Assembly (NCBI GenBank): GCA_036265535.1
Contig: DATAOV010000005.1
Location: 1-63,804, forward strand
Length of the DNA stretch: 63,804 nucleotides
Reading direction: 5' to 3'
From: AC-32 sp036265535
GTDB taxonomy: Bacteria > Actinomycetota > Thermoleophilia > Gaiellales > Gaiellaceae
Numbering within the stretch: the stretch's first letter is position 1; every line of letters begins with the position of its first letter. The notes below the pieces were generated by a model. It had not been told where the DNA came from. It did not search any database and saw nothing but the letters and a program-made list of their open reading frames with translations. This document shows positions 38,390 through 46,782 of the stretch, piece after piece. The position numbers and the translations under genes are program-made.

Positions 38390-39252
38390 AGCTCCGACGG
38401 CAACGACGACTCGACCTCCACCGGCTCGCCGCCGATCGGATGCGGGAACGCGAGGCGCCACGCGTGGAGAAATTGGCGCCTCAGGCGATCGTCGGGCACC
38501 CCGTAGACCGGGTCGCCGACGACCGGTAGGCCGATCGCGGCCAGGTGAACCCGGATCTGGTGCGTCCTCCCCGTCTCCAACCGGACGTCGAGGAGCGCGT
38601 GCTTCTCGAGCAGCCGCTCGACCTCGAAGTGCGTGACCGCCTCCCGCGGGGTATCCGTGTCGAGGGAATGGCGCGTGGGGTCGTGACGGTCGCGGCCGAT
38701 GGGAGCCTCGATGCGGCCTCTCCACGAGCGTGGCCGCCCGCGCACGAGTGCCTTGTAGCGCCGCTCGAGCTCTCGTTTCCGCACTAGCTCCTGCAGGCGT
38801 TCGTACGCCTCGTCCGAGCGGGCGACGACCAGCAGGCCCGAGGTGTCGCGGTCGAGGCGATGCACGATCCCCGGCCGATCCTCGTTGCCACCGGCGGCCC
38901 GGCCGACGAGTCCGTGCACGAGCGTCCCGGTCGCGTGGCCCGGCGATGGGTGGACGACGATCCCGGCCGGTTTGTCCACGACGAGCACGTGCTCGTCCTC
39001 GTAGGCGATTCGAAGGGGGACATCCTCCGCCTCCAGCTCGGTCGAGACGAGATCCGCGACCTCCGCCTCGACCTCCTCCCCGCCCTCGAGCCGGTGGCTC
39101 TTCGGCCGCACGCTCCCGTCCACGAGCGCGCCCCCGTCGTCGAGGATGCGCTCGGCGGCCGCGCGCGATCCGACCTCGGGAAGCGAAGCGAGGAAGCGAT
39201 CGAGCCGCTCGCCTGCGGCCTCTGCGGGGACGACGACTCTTACGGCGCTCAG
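38359..39252 (-). CDS. rluD: 23S rRNA pseudouridine synthase RluD-like
   Basis: The 297-residue product has an S4-like N-terminus (ERLDRFLASLPEVGSRAAAE) and the catalytic motif GIVHRLDRDTSGLLVVA, with Asp as nucleophile. Later come TGRTHQIRVHLAAIGLPVVGD and the C-terminal FLHAWRLAF. No ATG, GTG or TTG lies near the conserved start. The only placed candidate is CTG 39252, which overlaps the lspA stop as CTGA, mirroring the ATGA/GTGA overlaps elsewhere. I take this rare start as likely. Confidence 0.88.
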   Translation of the reverse strand: MSAVRVVVPAEAAGERLDRFLASLPEVGSRAAAERILDDGGALVDGSVRPKSHRLEGGEEVEAEVADLVSTELEAEDVPLRIAYEDEHVLVVDKPAGIVVHPSPGHATGTLVHGLVGRAAGGNEDRPGIVHRLDRDTSGLLVVARSDEAYERLQELVRKRELERRYKALVRGRPRSWRGRIEAPIGRDRHDPTRHSLDTDTPREAVTHFEVERLLEKHALLDVRLETGRTHQIRVHLAAIGLPVVGDPVYGVPDDRLRRQFLHAWRLAFPHPIGGEPVEVESSLPSELQAALERFAS

Positions 39253-39800
39253 CGCTGCCGGGTCTCGCCCAGCAGGAGCGCGACGAACAGGATTCCGACA
39301 CCGACGACGATGAAGCTGTCGGCGAGGTTGAACGCCGGCCAGTAGCGCAGGTCGAGGAAGTCGGTCACGTGCCCGAGACGGATCCGGTCGATCAGGTTCG
39401 AGGTCGAGCCGCCGATCAGCAGCCCGAGCGCGACCGGCAGCACGGGGTGTCGCGCGCCGGAGCGGGCGAAGAAGACGAGCATCCAACCGACCGCGATCGC
39501 CGTCAGCGCCGTCACCACCGGCGTTGCGCTCGCGAAGAGGCCGAACGCGATCCCCGAGTTCTGCACGTGGTGGATAGAGAATGGCCCGAGTACGTGGAGC
39601 GCTTCGTCGAGCGCGAGCTGCGTGGAGACGATCAGCTTCGTGACCTGGTCGGCCGCAATCGCCGCGATCACTACCGCGCCGAGGCCGGCCCACTGCGGGG
39701 CCTGGGCGGCGAGTGAGCGCTCCGCCACGGACACCGGCGTCAGCGCGTCCGTGCTCGAGCCGACGCGGACGTCGAGCGTCCGCGGGGCGGGCTCCGTCAC
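39249..39800 (-). CDS. lspA: Lipoprotein signal peptidase
   Basis: The 183-residue aspartyl protease of the membrane has four hydrophobic helices. The conserved motifs are NSGIAFGLF, GGSTSNLIDRIRLGHVTDF (first catalytic Asp in VTDF) and WPAFNLADSFIVVG (second catalytic Asp). About 40 residues precede the first helix, somewhat longer than in E. coli. It would mature the lipoprotein at 61773. GTG 39800 overlaps the stop of the DksA-like gene (GTGA). Confidence 0.94.
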   Translation of the reverse strand: MTEPAPRTLDVRVGSSTDALTPVSVAERSLAAQAPQWAGLGAVVIAAIAADQVTKLIVSTQLALDEALHVLGPFSIHHVQNSGIAFGLFASATPVVTALTAIAVGWMLVFFARSGARHPVLPVALGLLIGGSTSNLIDRIRLGHVTDFLDLRYWPAFNLADSFIVVGVGILFVALLLGETRQR

Positions 39801-40165
39801 CCGCGCTCCTCCTTGCGCTTGCAATCGATGCACTGCGTCGTCCAGGGGAGCGCCTGGAGGCGCTCTGCGCCGATCGGCTGCCGACAGCTCGCGCAGACAC
39901 CGTAGGTGCCGCCGTCGATCCGCTCGAGCGCGGCGTCGATCGCCTGAAGCAGCCTGCCCTCGTTCTCCTCGAGCGTGTAGTCGAGCTCCCGGTCGAAGGT
40001 GACCGTGGCCATGTCGCCCGGGTGGTTGTCGGCCGTGCTGTCCTGCGTCTCGTCCTGGATTGAGCCGGGGTTCTCCTCGTGGAGGTAGTCGATCGCCTCC
40101 TGAACGCGCTTGCGCTCCTCGAGCAGGCTCTTGCGGAAGTGATCGGTGTCGATCGTGGTGCTCAC
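39797..40165 (-). CDS. DksA/TraR-type C4 zinc-finger protein
   Basis: The 122-residue protein has an N-terminal helical hairpin (KSLLEERKRVQEAIDYL) and a C-terminal zinc finger CASC...CIDC (about 93-96 and 114-117). DxxDxA at the coiled-coil tip, needed for E. coli DksA action, is not evident, so effects on RNA polymerase are uncertain. It is often found next to lspA in actinobacteria. GTG 40165 overlaps the yggU stop. Confidence 0.88.
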   Translation of the reverse strand: MSTTIDTDHFRKSLLEERKRVQEAIDYLHEENPGSIQDETQDSTADNHPGDMATVTFDRELDYTLEENEGRLLQAIDAALERIDGGTYGVCASCRQPIGAERLQALPWTTQCIDCKRKEERG

Positions 40166-40443
40166 GCCGATGCTCCTTCCAGCCGGCGCTCGCTCTCGAC
40201 CCGGTCGATGCCTTCCATCTGCACGACCTTCTCTCGCGCCGTGTGGCCCGCCACGATCGAGAGCGATCGCCGCGGCAGGTCGAGGCTGCGGGCCAGGAGG
40301 TCGAGCACCGCATCGTTGGCGCGCCCGTCCTCGGGAGGCGCTGTCACCCGCACCTTCCAGCCGTCACCGTGACGGCCGACGAGCTCGCTGCGGCGCGCGC
40401 CGGGCGAGACGCGTAGCCGCAGCCGCGTCGAAGCCTCTGCCAT
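40162..40443 (-). CDS. DUF167 / YggU family protein
   Basis: The 93-residue alpha/beta protein matches the YggU fold: RLRLRVSPGARRSELVGRH, VRVTAPPEDGRANDAVLDLL and SLSIVAGHTAREKVV. The molecular function is unknown although the family is widespread. TATACT lies exactly six bases before ATG 40443, so a leaderless promoter may start a yggU-dksA-lspA-rluD transcript here. Confidence 0.9.
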   Translation of the reverse strand: MAEASTRLRLRVSPGARRSELVGRHGDGWKVRVTAPPEDGRANDAVLDLLARSLDLPRRSLSIVAGHTAREKVVQMEGIDRVESERRLEGASA

Positions 40444-40473
40444 GACCCCAGTATAGGTTCGGCACCCGGACCG

Positions 40474-40938
40474 TCAGGCGGCCTCCGCTTCTGCACCAGC
40501 CTCCGCACCCGCCTCCGCACGATGTTCATTGAGGCCGTCGCCGACGGCGTCGAGCGCGGCCTCGAGCAGGGCTCGGATCTTGCGCGTTTCGGCGAGCAGC
40601 CGCTCGCGCTCGGTGGCCGCTGTCCGGGTGACGGCGCGGGCCTCGGCGTGCGCCTCCTCGACGATCAAGCCCGCCTCCCGCCGGGCCTGGTCCTTCTGCT
40701 CGTGTGCGGAGCGCTCGGCCGAGACGAGTGTCGACCGCAGCAACGTCTCCAGGTCGCGATGGCGGGCGAGTTCGGACTCGAGCTGCTCGATCCGGTCGGC
40801 GAAGTCGGCGCGCTGGCGCCAGACCTCTTCGAACGACTCGGCGATCTCGTCGATCAGGCGGTCGACCGGCTGGCGGCGGTAGCCGAGCAGGCCCCGCTTG
40901 AGGCCGATGTGATGGAGCTCGACTGGCGACATGGTCAT
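40474..40938 (-). CDS. divIVA: DivIVA-like coiled-coil protein
   Basis: The 154-residue protein starts with the DivIVA membrane-binding region (TMSPVELHHIGLKRGLLGYRRQPVDRLID). It continues as a coiled coil (FADRIEQLESELARHRDLETLLRSTLV...) and ends in an Ala/Glu-rich tail. DivIVA/Wag31 marks curved membrane at poles and septa and recruits growth machinery. The protein is short relative to mycobacterial Wag31. Two ATGs compete (40938 and 40932); 40938 has GGAGG at the better distance. It lies between yggT and yggU, as in other actinobacteria. Confidence 0.88.
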   Translation of the reverse strand: MTMSPVELHHIGLKRGLLGYRRQPVDRLIDEIAESFEEVWRQRADFADRIEQLESELARHRDLETLLRSTLVSAERSAHEQKDQARREAGLIVEEAHAEARAVTRTAATERERLLAETRKIRALLEAALDAVGDGLNEHRAEAGAEAGAEAEAA

Positions 40939-40951
40939 GGCCCCCTCCTTC

Positions 40952-41254
40952 TCAGTTGAACCGGTTGAAGAGCTCGTCGATGACTCGCATGAGCACGAAG
41001 AGCGAGAAGATGGCCACGACAGGCGAGAGGTCGACCGGCCCGAGCGGTGGCAGGACCCGCCGGAAGAGCCGCAGGTACGGCTCGCAGACGTCACGGAGGA
41101 AGTCGGCGATTCTCCTGACCCAGACCGAGTACGGCAGACGCACCCACGACGTCAGTACGTACGCGAAGATCAGCAGGACGTAGACGTAGATGAAGACGTC
41201 GATGAAATGGTTGATCGACGTCGCCGTGTCCGCGAGCAGCGCAAGCGTGGCCAT
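40952..41254 (-). CDS. YggT-family membrane protein
   Basis: The 100-residue protein has two hydrophobic helices (about 17-37, FIDVFIYVYVLLIFAYVLTSW, and 75-92) joined by the family motif region FLRDVCEPYLRLFRRVLPPLGPVDLSPV. YggT genes lie between sepF and divIVA in Gram-positive bacteria, where they are linked to septum function and osmotic tolerance. The exact role is unknown. Confidence 0.92.
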   Translation of the reverse strand: MATLALLADTATSINHFIDVFIYVYVLLIFAYVLTSWVRLPYSVWVRRIADFLRDVCEPYLRLFRRVLPPLGPVDLSPVVAIFSLFVLMRVIDELFNRFN

Positions 41255-41292
41255 CAGGCGTGAGTTCGGCTCAACAAGGCCGACTCCTGGCT

Positions 41293-41847
41293 CTACGCCT
41301 GGTTGAAAAAGCCGCGCTCGATGAGACGGGCCCGCTCCTCGGCCGAGACCTCGACGTTCCTCGGCGTGAGCAGGAACACCTTGTCGGCGACGCGCTGCAT
41401 CCCTCCGTCGAGGGCGTACGTGAGGCCGCTGGTGAAGTCGATCAGGCGCTTGGAGAGCTCCTGGTCGGCGCCCTGGAGGTTGAGGATCACCGGGATCGTG
41501 TCCTTGAACTTGTCGGCGATCTGCTGGGCATCGTTGAAGCTCCGGGGCACGACCAGGTGCACCTGGACCGAGGGCACGGCGCGCATCGGCATCGCCTCGG
41601 GGGGCCGGCGGTTACCGCGGTGGCGCAACACCGCCGTGCGCGGCGCAGCCTCCTCGGGATCCGGGTCGGTCCAGTCGTCGAAATCCTGCTGGCGACCTCT
41701 CGGGGTCAGACGGCGGACGTTCGGGCGCTCGCTGTAGGTGCGCTCGAGGTCCTCCTCGGTGAGGTACCCGTCCTCGTCCCAGTCATCCTCTTCCTCGGCG
41801 ATCCCGAAGTAGACGAGCGTCCGGTTCCAAGCGTCTGAAAATCCCAT
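41293..41847 (-). CDS. sepF: Cell-division protein SepF
   Basis: The 184-residue protein has an N-terminal amphipathic membrane helix (SDAWNRTLVYFGIA), an acidic linker (EEEDDWDEDGYLTEEDLERT) and the SepF fold (VHLVVPRSFNDAQQIADKF, VILNLQGADQELSKRLIDFT, YALDGGMQRVADKVFLLTP). SepF anchors FtsZ to the membrane and is essential in actinobacteria, which lack FtsA. TAACAT lies eight bases before ATG 41847, so it may have its own promoter in the 11-base gap and the yggS 3' end. Confidence 0.94.
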   Translation of the reverse strand: MGFSDAWNRTLVYFGIAEEEDDWDEDGYLTEEDLERTYSERPNVRRLTPRGRQQDFDDWTDPDPEEAAPRTAVLRHRGNRRPPEAMPMRAVPSVQVHLVVPRSFNDAQQIADKFKDTIPVILNLQGADQELSKRLIDFTSGLTYALDGGMQRVADKVFLLTPRNVEVSAEERARLIERGFFNQA

Positions 41848-41858
41848 GATTCGGAATG

Positions 41859-42458
41859 TTAGCCCCGGTAGAGCACGGACCCCAGCCGCACCATGGTCGC
41901 ACCCTCGTCGGCGGCTACGCGGTAGTCCTGGCTCGTCCCCATCGAGAGCTCGCGCAGACCGTAGCGCTCGGCCAGCTGGCGCAGGCGGCGGAAGTACGGC
42001 CGTGAGGCCTCGGGGTCGCCGGTCTCGGGCGGCATCGTCATCAGGCCTCTCACGTTCTCGTATAGACCGAGGAAATCCTCCAGATCGTGCTCCGAGACCC
42101 CGGATTTCGACTCCTCGCCGGAGAGGTTGACCTCGACGAGAGCCGGGATCTCGAGCCGTTTCACCGCCGACTCGCTCGCGAGCGAGTGGCACAGCTCGCA
42201 GAGCTCGTTGATCGTCTTGGTCTTGCGGCTCTGGAGATGGCCGATGAAGTGCCAGCGGAAGGAGCCGCCGTAGCGGGCGTGCTTGGCCTCGAGGTCCTGC
42301 GCACGGTTCTCCCCGACGACCTCGATTCCGGCCTCGGCCAGCGCTCCCAGCTCGTCCGCCGGAACGTACTTCGTTGCCGCGACGATCGTCACGTCGGGGC
42401 CGAGTTCTCCCCGGATGCGCTCGTAGTTCGCGCGCACGGTCTCAGGCGATATAGCCAA
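41859..42458 (-). CDS. YggS-family PLP homeostasis protein
   Basis: The 199-residue PLP-binding TIM barrel shows VAATKYVPADEL (the Lys that binds PLP), VGENRAQDLEAK, WHFIGHLQSRKTK and LSMGTSQDYRVAADEGATMVRLGS (phosphate loop). It buffers pyridoxal phosphate and has no known catalytic reaction. It overlaps the end of pgeF by 17 bases and precedes sepF, a conserved order. Confidence 0.94.
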   Translation of the reverse strand: MAISPETVRANYERIRGELGPDVTIVAATKYVPADELGALAEAGIEVVGENRAQDLEAKHARYGGSFRWHFIGHLQSRKTKTINELCELCHSLASESAVKRLEIPALVEVNLSGEESKSGVSEHDLEDFLGLYENVRGLMTMPPETGDPEASRPYFRRLRQLAERYGLRELSMGTSQDYRVAADEGATMVRLGSVLYRG

Positions 42459-43164
42459 CGACTCCCTGGCGCCCCGTACGGCCGCGGTCTCGTCGGTGCG
42501 AGAAGAAGAGCTCGGGGTGGCAGTGGGTGCAGAGATCGGTGCGCTCGACCTCCTCGCAACCCGCCGAGCGAAGCGCCCGGTCGGCCGCGCTCCAGAGGTC
42601 GAGCCTGCCGTCGGCCACGATCTCGTACCCGAAGACGCCGCGGAACGGCCCGGCCACGTCCTCGCCGACCTCGTAGCAGCAGGGCCCGATCCCCGGGCCG
42701 ATTGCCGCGGCTAGCCGGCCGCCGCCGAGAGCCTCCGTCCCGCGCGCGACGATCCCGGCGAGCAGCCCACGCCAGCCCACATGGAGGACAGCGAGCGCCG
42801 GCAACCTACGGCTCCCAGAATCACGAGCGAGCGCCACCGGCAGGCAGTCGGCGGTCAGGAGCATCATCGCCTGACCGGGCTCGTCGCTCCAGAGCCCGTC
42901 ACAGCGGTCGAACACCGTCCCGGGCGTGAGGATCCCGCGGGGCTCGGCCTGCCGCACCTCCGCGCCGTGGTGCTGCCAGGCCATCGTCGCGGAAGCGGCG
43001 TCCGCGTCCACGGCGTCGCAGGCCCGGCGCCGGTTCTCGACGACGTTCAGCGGGTCGTCGTCGGTGAGCGCGCCGAGGTTCAGCGACTCGAATGCGCCGC
43101 CGCTGATCCCACCGACGCGGGTCGTGAACGCCACGACGTAGCGGTCGTACTCCCAACGAATCAC
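42442..43164 (-). CDS. pgeF: Peptidoglycan editing factor PgeF (YfiH family)
   Basis: The 240-residue purine-nucleosidase-like protein carries QHHGAEV (first metal His), LLTADCLPVAL (Cys) and VLHVGWRGLLAGI (second His), the YfiH metal triad. It ends with THCHPELFFSHRRDRGRTGRQ. The family removes misincorporated L-Ser-containing precursors from peptidoglycan and/or cleaves purine nucleosides. GTG 43164 overlaps the upstream stop (GTGA). Confidence 0.92.
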   Translation of the reverse strand: MIRWEYDRYVVAFTTRVGGISGGAFESLNLGALTDDDPLNVVENRRRACDAVDADAASATMAWQHHGAEVRQAEPRGILTPGTVFDRCDGLWSDEPGQAMMLLTADCLPVALARDSGSRRLPALAVLHVGWRGLLAGIVARGTEALGGGRLAAAIGPGIGPCCYEVGEDVAGPFRGVFGYEIVADGRLDLWSAADRALRSAGCEEVERTDLCTHCHPELFFSHRRDRGRTGRQGVVGYIA

Positions 43165-45722
43165 CCGGCGATCAGCTCCCGGGCCGCCGCCAGCTCGGAG
43201 TCGCGCCCGTCCAGCTCGCCGTTGAGCTTCCGCCTCCGCAACTCGGCGAGGATCTCCCCCACTCGCGGCGACTCGTCGAGCCCAAGCTCGGCGAGGTCGG
43301 CACCGCTCACCTCGAGGCGAACGTCTCGGAGGCGCTCGAAGTAGGCGTGCAGCGGGGGGAGGTCGGCCAGCCCGAGCGCGAACAGCGGCGCGTCCGGCGC
43401 GAACGGCTCCGCCAGTGCGACCACCTCCGCCGGCTCGGCGCCCTTCTCGAGGCGCTCGACGAGCCGTGGCCCGACGGTGACCGCGGCCGCGATCCGCTCG
43501 GCGTCGCGGCGGCGAACCTTCAGGCGCTGCAGCCACTCGTAGACCTCGTCGGGCGGCAGACGTCGTGCAAGCGCCGCGAGGCCGAGCCTCCAGGAGGGAA
43601 TCGCGAGGCCATAGCGGTCCCGGAGCGCCGTGAGGCGGCGGAGCAGCTCGACTGCCTCGTCGTCGGCCGCGAGGTGCGGGTGGATTGCTCGGTCGGCTCC
43701 GAGCTCGGCCAGTCGCGGAATCGAGTGGTCGAGCTCGCCCTCCTCCAGCAGCGCGATCAGCTCGTCGCGGAGACGGGCGGACGAAAGGTCGCCGACAAGG
43801 CCCATCTCGATCGTGCCGCGAGCGAGTCGCAGCGTGTGTTCGTCCATGCGGAAGCCGTAGCGGTTCTCGTAGCGAATCGCCCGGAAGATTCGCGTCGGAT
43901 CGTCGATGAAGGAGAGGTTGTGCAGGATGCGGACGGTCTTCGACTCGAGATCACGCCGCCCGGCAAAGGGGTCGACGAGTCGGCCGAGGTCGGCGCCTTT
44001 CAGCGAAACGGCCATCGCGTTGATGGTGAAGTCGCGGCGGAAGAGGTCCTCGCGGATCGAAGCGTGCTCGACGGTCGGCAACGCGGCCGGCGCGTCGTAG
44101 AACTCCGTCCGCGCGGTGACCACGTCGACCCGCTGGTCGTCGCCATAGATCACCACCGCGGTGCCGAACTTCTCGTGGGCCCGCACGCGCCCGCCGACCG
44201 CGTCCGCCAGGGCCTGGGCGAGCGCGATCGCGTCGCCTTCGACCGCGATGTCGACGTCGAAGCTGCGCTCCCCGAGCAGGATGTCGCGCACGGTTCCGCC
44301 CACGAGGTAGACGCCCTCGAAGGGCTCCGAGACCGCGGCCACCGCCTCGAACACGGGCTGAAGCCGGTCGAGCCGTGCGAGTTGGTCCGTCAGCATCGGG
44401 CCGGGACGCTCCGTCGGTGCGGCCCGCGCGCCGAGCGCGCGGAGCAGATCGCTGCGGGTGACGACGCCGACGACGCGCTCGTCCCGCAACACGGCGACGC
44501 GGTCGTCGCCGCCGGCGAGGAGCCGCTGCAGCTCGGCGAGGGGAGTCGCCTCGGTGCAGGTCGCGACGCGGGAGCTCATGATCCCCTTGACGGGCGCGTG
44601 CGAGAGGCCGTGGCCTACGGCGCGGTCGAGGTCCTCGCGGCCGACGACGCCGACAAGCCGGTCGTTCTCGGCGACGAGGATTCCGCTCTGGCCGTAGCGC
44701 TGGCAGGCGACGAGCGCGTGGGCTACGGTCTCGTCGGGCCCGACCAAGCGGGCGGGGCTCGACATGATCTCCACGGCGGTGCGCGGCTCCCGCGCCGCGC
44801 TCGGCAGCCCTTCGAGCAGCCGTTCGCGCGCTTGTTCGAGCCCGCCCTTGAAAATCGCCGAGGCCGCCTCGCGGTGTCCGCCGCCGCCCAGCAGCCCGGC
44901 GAGCGCCGCGGCGTCGACCTCCGGGGCGCGGCTCCTGGTGACGCAGAACACCCGCGCGTCCATTTCGACGAGCAGGACGAGCGCCTTGGTGTCCGTCAGC
45001 TCGACAACCTTGTGCGCGAGGTTCGAAACCCCGTCGACGTAGCTCGGCCACCCGAGCGCACCGACGAGGACCTCGACGCCGGCGAGCCCATGCGGACGCA
45101 GCACGGCCAGGACCGCCGACAGCAGCTCCCGCTCGTCCTCGTTGAGCGGCGTGTGCAGGAACTCCGCGAGCAGTTCCTGGCGCGCACCGTGACGGAGGCA
45201 CCACGCGAGCGCCTCCGCATCGCGCTGGGTCGCTGTCGGGTAGGTCAGCGAACCGGTGTCCTCGTGGATCCCGAGCGCGAACGCGGTCGCCTCGAGCGCG
45301 GTCACGGCCAGTTCGCGTTCGGCGAGGATGCCGACGAGCGTCGTCGTCAGCGCGCCGTCCTCGGAGAGGACGGTGTGCTCGGGGCTCGCCCATTCCGGCG
45401 GCTCGCCTGCGTGGTGGTCGAAGACGATCTTCTCGACCTGCGGGTCGAGAGCGACCGGCTCGAGCTCCCCGAGCCGGCTCGCGTGGATTGTCTCGACGAC
45501 GATCAACCGGCGGATGCCGCCGAGCTCGAGCCGCGCGGCCTCGACAAGGCCGAGTTCGTCGGCGTGCAGGCGGTAGAACTCGCGAACGTTCCGGTTCAGG
45601 GATCCGGCGAGGCAGCCGACGGCCTCCGGGTAGAGGCGTCGAGCGGCGAGCATAGCCGCGAAGGCGTCGAAGTCGGTGTTCCCGTGGGTCGCGATGACGG
45701 TCTCGGCCTGCATCCGTCCCAT
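43161..45722 (-). CDS. DHH phosphoesterase / CBS pair / CCA- or A-adding tRNA nucleotidyltransferase fusion
   Basis: The 853-residue protein has four modules. Residues 1-310 are a DHH-DHHA1 phosphoesterase (HGNTDFDAFAAM, DHHAG, EDTGSLTYPT, GGGGHREAA). Residues 320-435 are two CBS domains (EIMSSPARLVGPDETVAHAL, GIMSSRVATCTE). Residues 455-600 are a class II nucleotidyltransferase head (VGGTVRDILLGERSFDVDIA, FRRDFTINAM). The rest is the helical tRNA-binding part. All key residues are present. Similar fusions occur in Aquifex and cyanobacterial A-adding or CCA-adding enzymes. CBS domains may sense adenine nucleotides. Start ATG 45722, or 45713 three codons later. Confidence 0.9.
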   Translation of the reverse strand: MGRMQAETVIATHGNTDFDAFAAMLAARRLYPEAVGCLAGSLNRNVREFYRLHADELGLVEAARLELGGIRRLIVVETIHASRLGELEPVALDPQVEKIVFDHHAGEPPEWASPEHTVLSEDGALTTTLVGILAERELAVTALEATAFALGIHEDTGSLTYPTATQRDAEALAWCLRHGARQELLAEFLHTPLNEDERELLSAVLAVLRPHGLAGVEVLVGALGWPSYVDGVSNLAHKVVELTDTKALVLLVEMDARVFCVTRSRAPEVDAAALAGLLGGGGHREAASAIFKGGLEQARERLLEGLPSAAREPRTAVEIMSSPARLVGPDETVAHALVACQRYGQSGILVAENDRLVGVVGREDLDRAVGHGLSHAPVKGIMSSRVATCTEATPLAELQRLLAGGDDRVAVLRDERVVGVVTRSDLLRALGARAAPTERPGPMLTDQLARLDRLQPVFEAVAAVSEPFEGVYLVGGTVRDILLGERSFDVDIAVEGDAIALAQALADAVGGRVRAHEKFGTAVVIYGDDQRVDVVTARTEFYDAPAALPTVEHASIREDLFRRDFTINAMAVSLKGADLGRLVDPFAGRRDLESKTVRILHNLSFIDDPTRIFRAIRYENRYGFRMDEHTLRLARGTIEMGLVGDLSSARLRDELIALLEEGELDHSIPRLAELGADRAIHPHLAADDEAVELLRRLTALRDRYGLAIPSWRLGLAALARRLPPDEVYEWLQRLKVRRRDAERIAAAVTVGPRLVERLEKGAEPAEVVALAEPFAPDAPLFALGLADLPPLHAYFERLRDVRLEVSGADLAELGLDESPRVGEILAELRRRKLNGELDGRDSELAAARELIAG

Positions 45723-45730
45723 TCTGCCTC

Positions 45731-45751
45731 GGCACCGCCACGAAAGCGGTG
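45731..45751 (-). promoter_or_regulatory. Hairpin in the leader of the nucleotidyltransferase fusion gene
   Basis: GCACCGC and GCGGTGC pair perfectly over 7 bp around a seven-base loop, nine bases before the ATG, close enough to cover the ribosome site. The 131-base gap to ridA is the only sizeable one in this cluster and should contain a promoter. Confidence 0.4.
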
Positions 45752-45853
45752 CAATTTCGCCACATTCGCACGTGTCACACGCGAGGTTTTCCGGGTTACG
45801 ATCGCCTCGGGGAGGAGGCCGGGCGAACCGTAGTCAGACCACCCGACGAGGTC

Positions 45854-46243
45854 TTACACGATCGCGACGGCCTCGATCTCGACCTTCGCGCCCGAGGGGA
45901 GCGCGGAGACCTCGATCGTGGCGCGCGCAGGCGGGATGTCGCCGACATGCCGAGCGTAGACCTCGTTCATCCCGGCGAAGTCGTTGAGATCGGCCAGGTA
46001 GACCGTCGTCTTGACGAGGCGGTCGAGGCCGCTGCCCGCAGCCCCCAGGATCGCCGCGAGGTTCGTGAACACCTGCTCGGTCTGCTCTCCGATCGAGTCG
46101 CCGACGATCTTGGCGTGATCGGGTCGCAGCGCGAGCTGCCCGGAGACGAACACGAAGCCGCCGGCCTTGATGGCCTGCGAGTACGGGGCGCCCTGGAACG
46201 GTGCGGGGGCATCCTCGGTGCGAACGGCGGTCTTGCGCTCCAT
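45854..46243 (-). CDS. ridA: RidA-family deaminase
   Basis: The 129-residue enzyme hydrolyses reactive 2-aminoacrylate/imine intermediates. It has APYSQAIKAGGFVFVSGQLAL, the conserved Arg in PPARATIEVSALP, and a closing Glu (VEIEAVAIV). ATG 46243 is preferred, with AAAGGAGGA just upstream. A GTG one codon earlier overlaps the HisB-like stop (GTGA) and may be used instead. Confidence 0.92.
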   Translation of the reverse strand: MERKTAVRTEDAPAPFQGAPYSQAIKAGGFVFVSGQLALRPDHAKIVGDSIGEQTEQVFTNLAAILGAAGSGLDRLVKTTVYLADLNDFAGMNEVYARHVGDIPPARATIEVSALPSGAKVEIEAVAIV

Positions 46244-46782
46244 CACTCCTCCTTTCGGCGAGGCCGGCAGCTTTGAGCCAGGGCGACTCCGAGCGCCTTG
46301 AAGATCGCCTCCAGCACGTGCTCGGGATCCGAGCCCTCGATGAGGCGAACGTGCAGCGTCAGTCCCGCGCCCTCAGCCAGCTCGCGCAGGAACGTGGCGA
46401 CGATGTCGCTCGCGAGGCCCGCCACGCGGGCGTCGCTCAAGTCGACGTTCGAAACCACGAGCGGGCGGCCGGAGGCCTCGACCACGACGTGCGCCAGCGC
46501 CTCGTCCGCCGACACCGCGGCGGAGCCGTGACCCCGGCAGCGCCTCGCCCGAAGCGGATCGGCGAGCGCCCGTCCTAGCGCTCGCCCGGCGGCCGCGACC
46601 TCCGCCTCAGCCTCACCCGGAGCGATCTCGAGGACGAGGTCGAAGGAGGCGTACTCGGCGAAGAGGACGAGCAGATGGTCGAGCACGGGGAGCCCGCTGA
46701 CCACCCTCGCGTCGCCGGAGCCGGCGACGTCCACACGGGCGTGAAGCCGGCCGGCCTCGTCGGCCTGACCCGTGCGAGCCAC
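46243..46782 (-). CDS. HisB-like protein lacking the metal-binding histidines
   Basis: The 179-residue product follows imidazoleglycerol-phosphate dehydratase along its length: SGLPVLDHLLVLFAEYASFDL, SADEALAHVVVEASGRPLVV and LRELAEGAGLTLHVRLIEGS, then EAIFKALGVAL. The HHTxED motif that binds Mn is replaced by EAEVAAAGRALG, and the second HH is now PEHV. Only scattered His remain. Catalysis of histidine synthesis is therefore unlikely. GTG 46782 shares a base with the murA stop (TAGTG), so it is made with MurA. A structural or regulatory role is inferred. Confidence 0.8.
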   Translation of the reverse strand: MARTGQADEAGRLHARVDVAGSGDARVVSGLPVLDHLLVLFAEYASFDLVLEIAPGEAEAEVAAAGRALGRALADPLRARRCRGHGSAAVSADEALAHVVVEASGRPLVVSNVDLSDARVAGLASDIVATFLRELAEGAGLTLHVRLIEGSDPEHVLEAIFKALGVALAQSCRPRRKEE

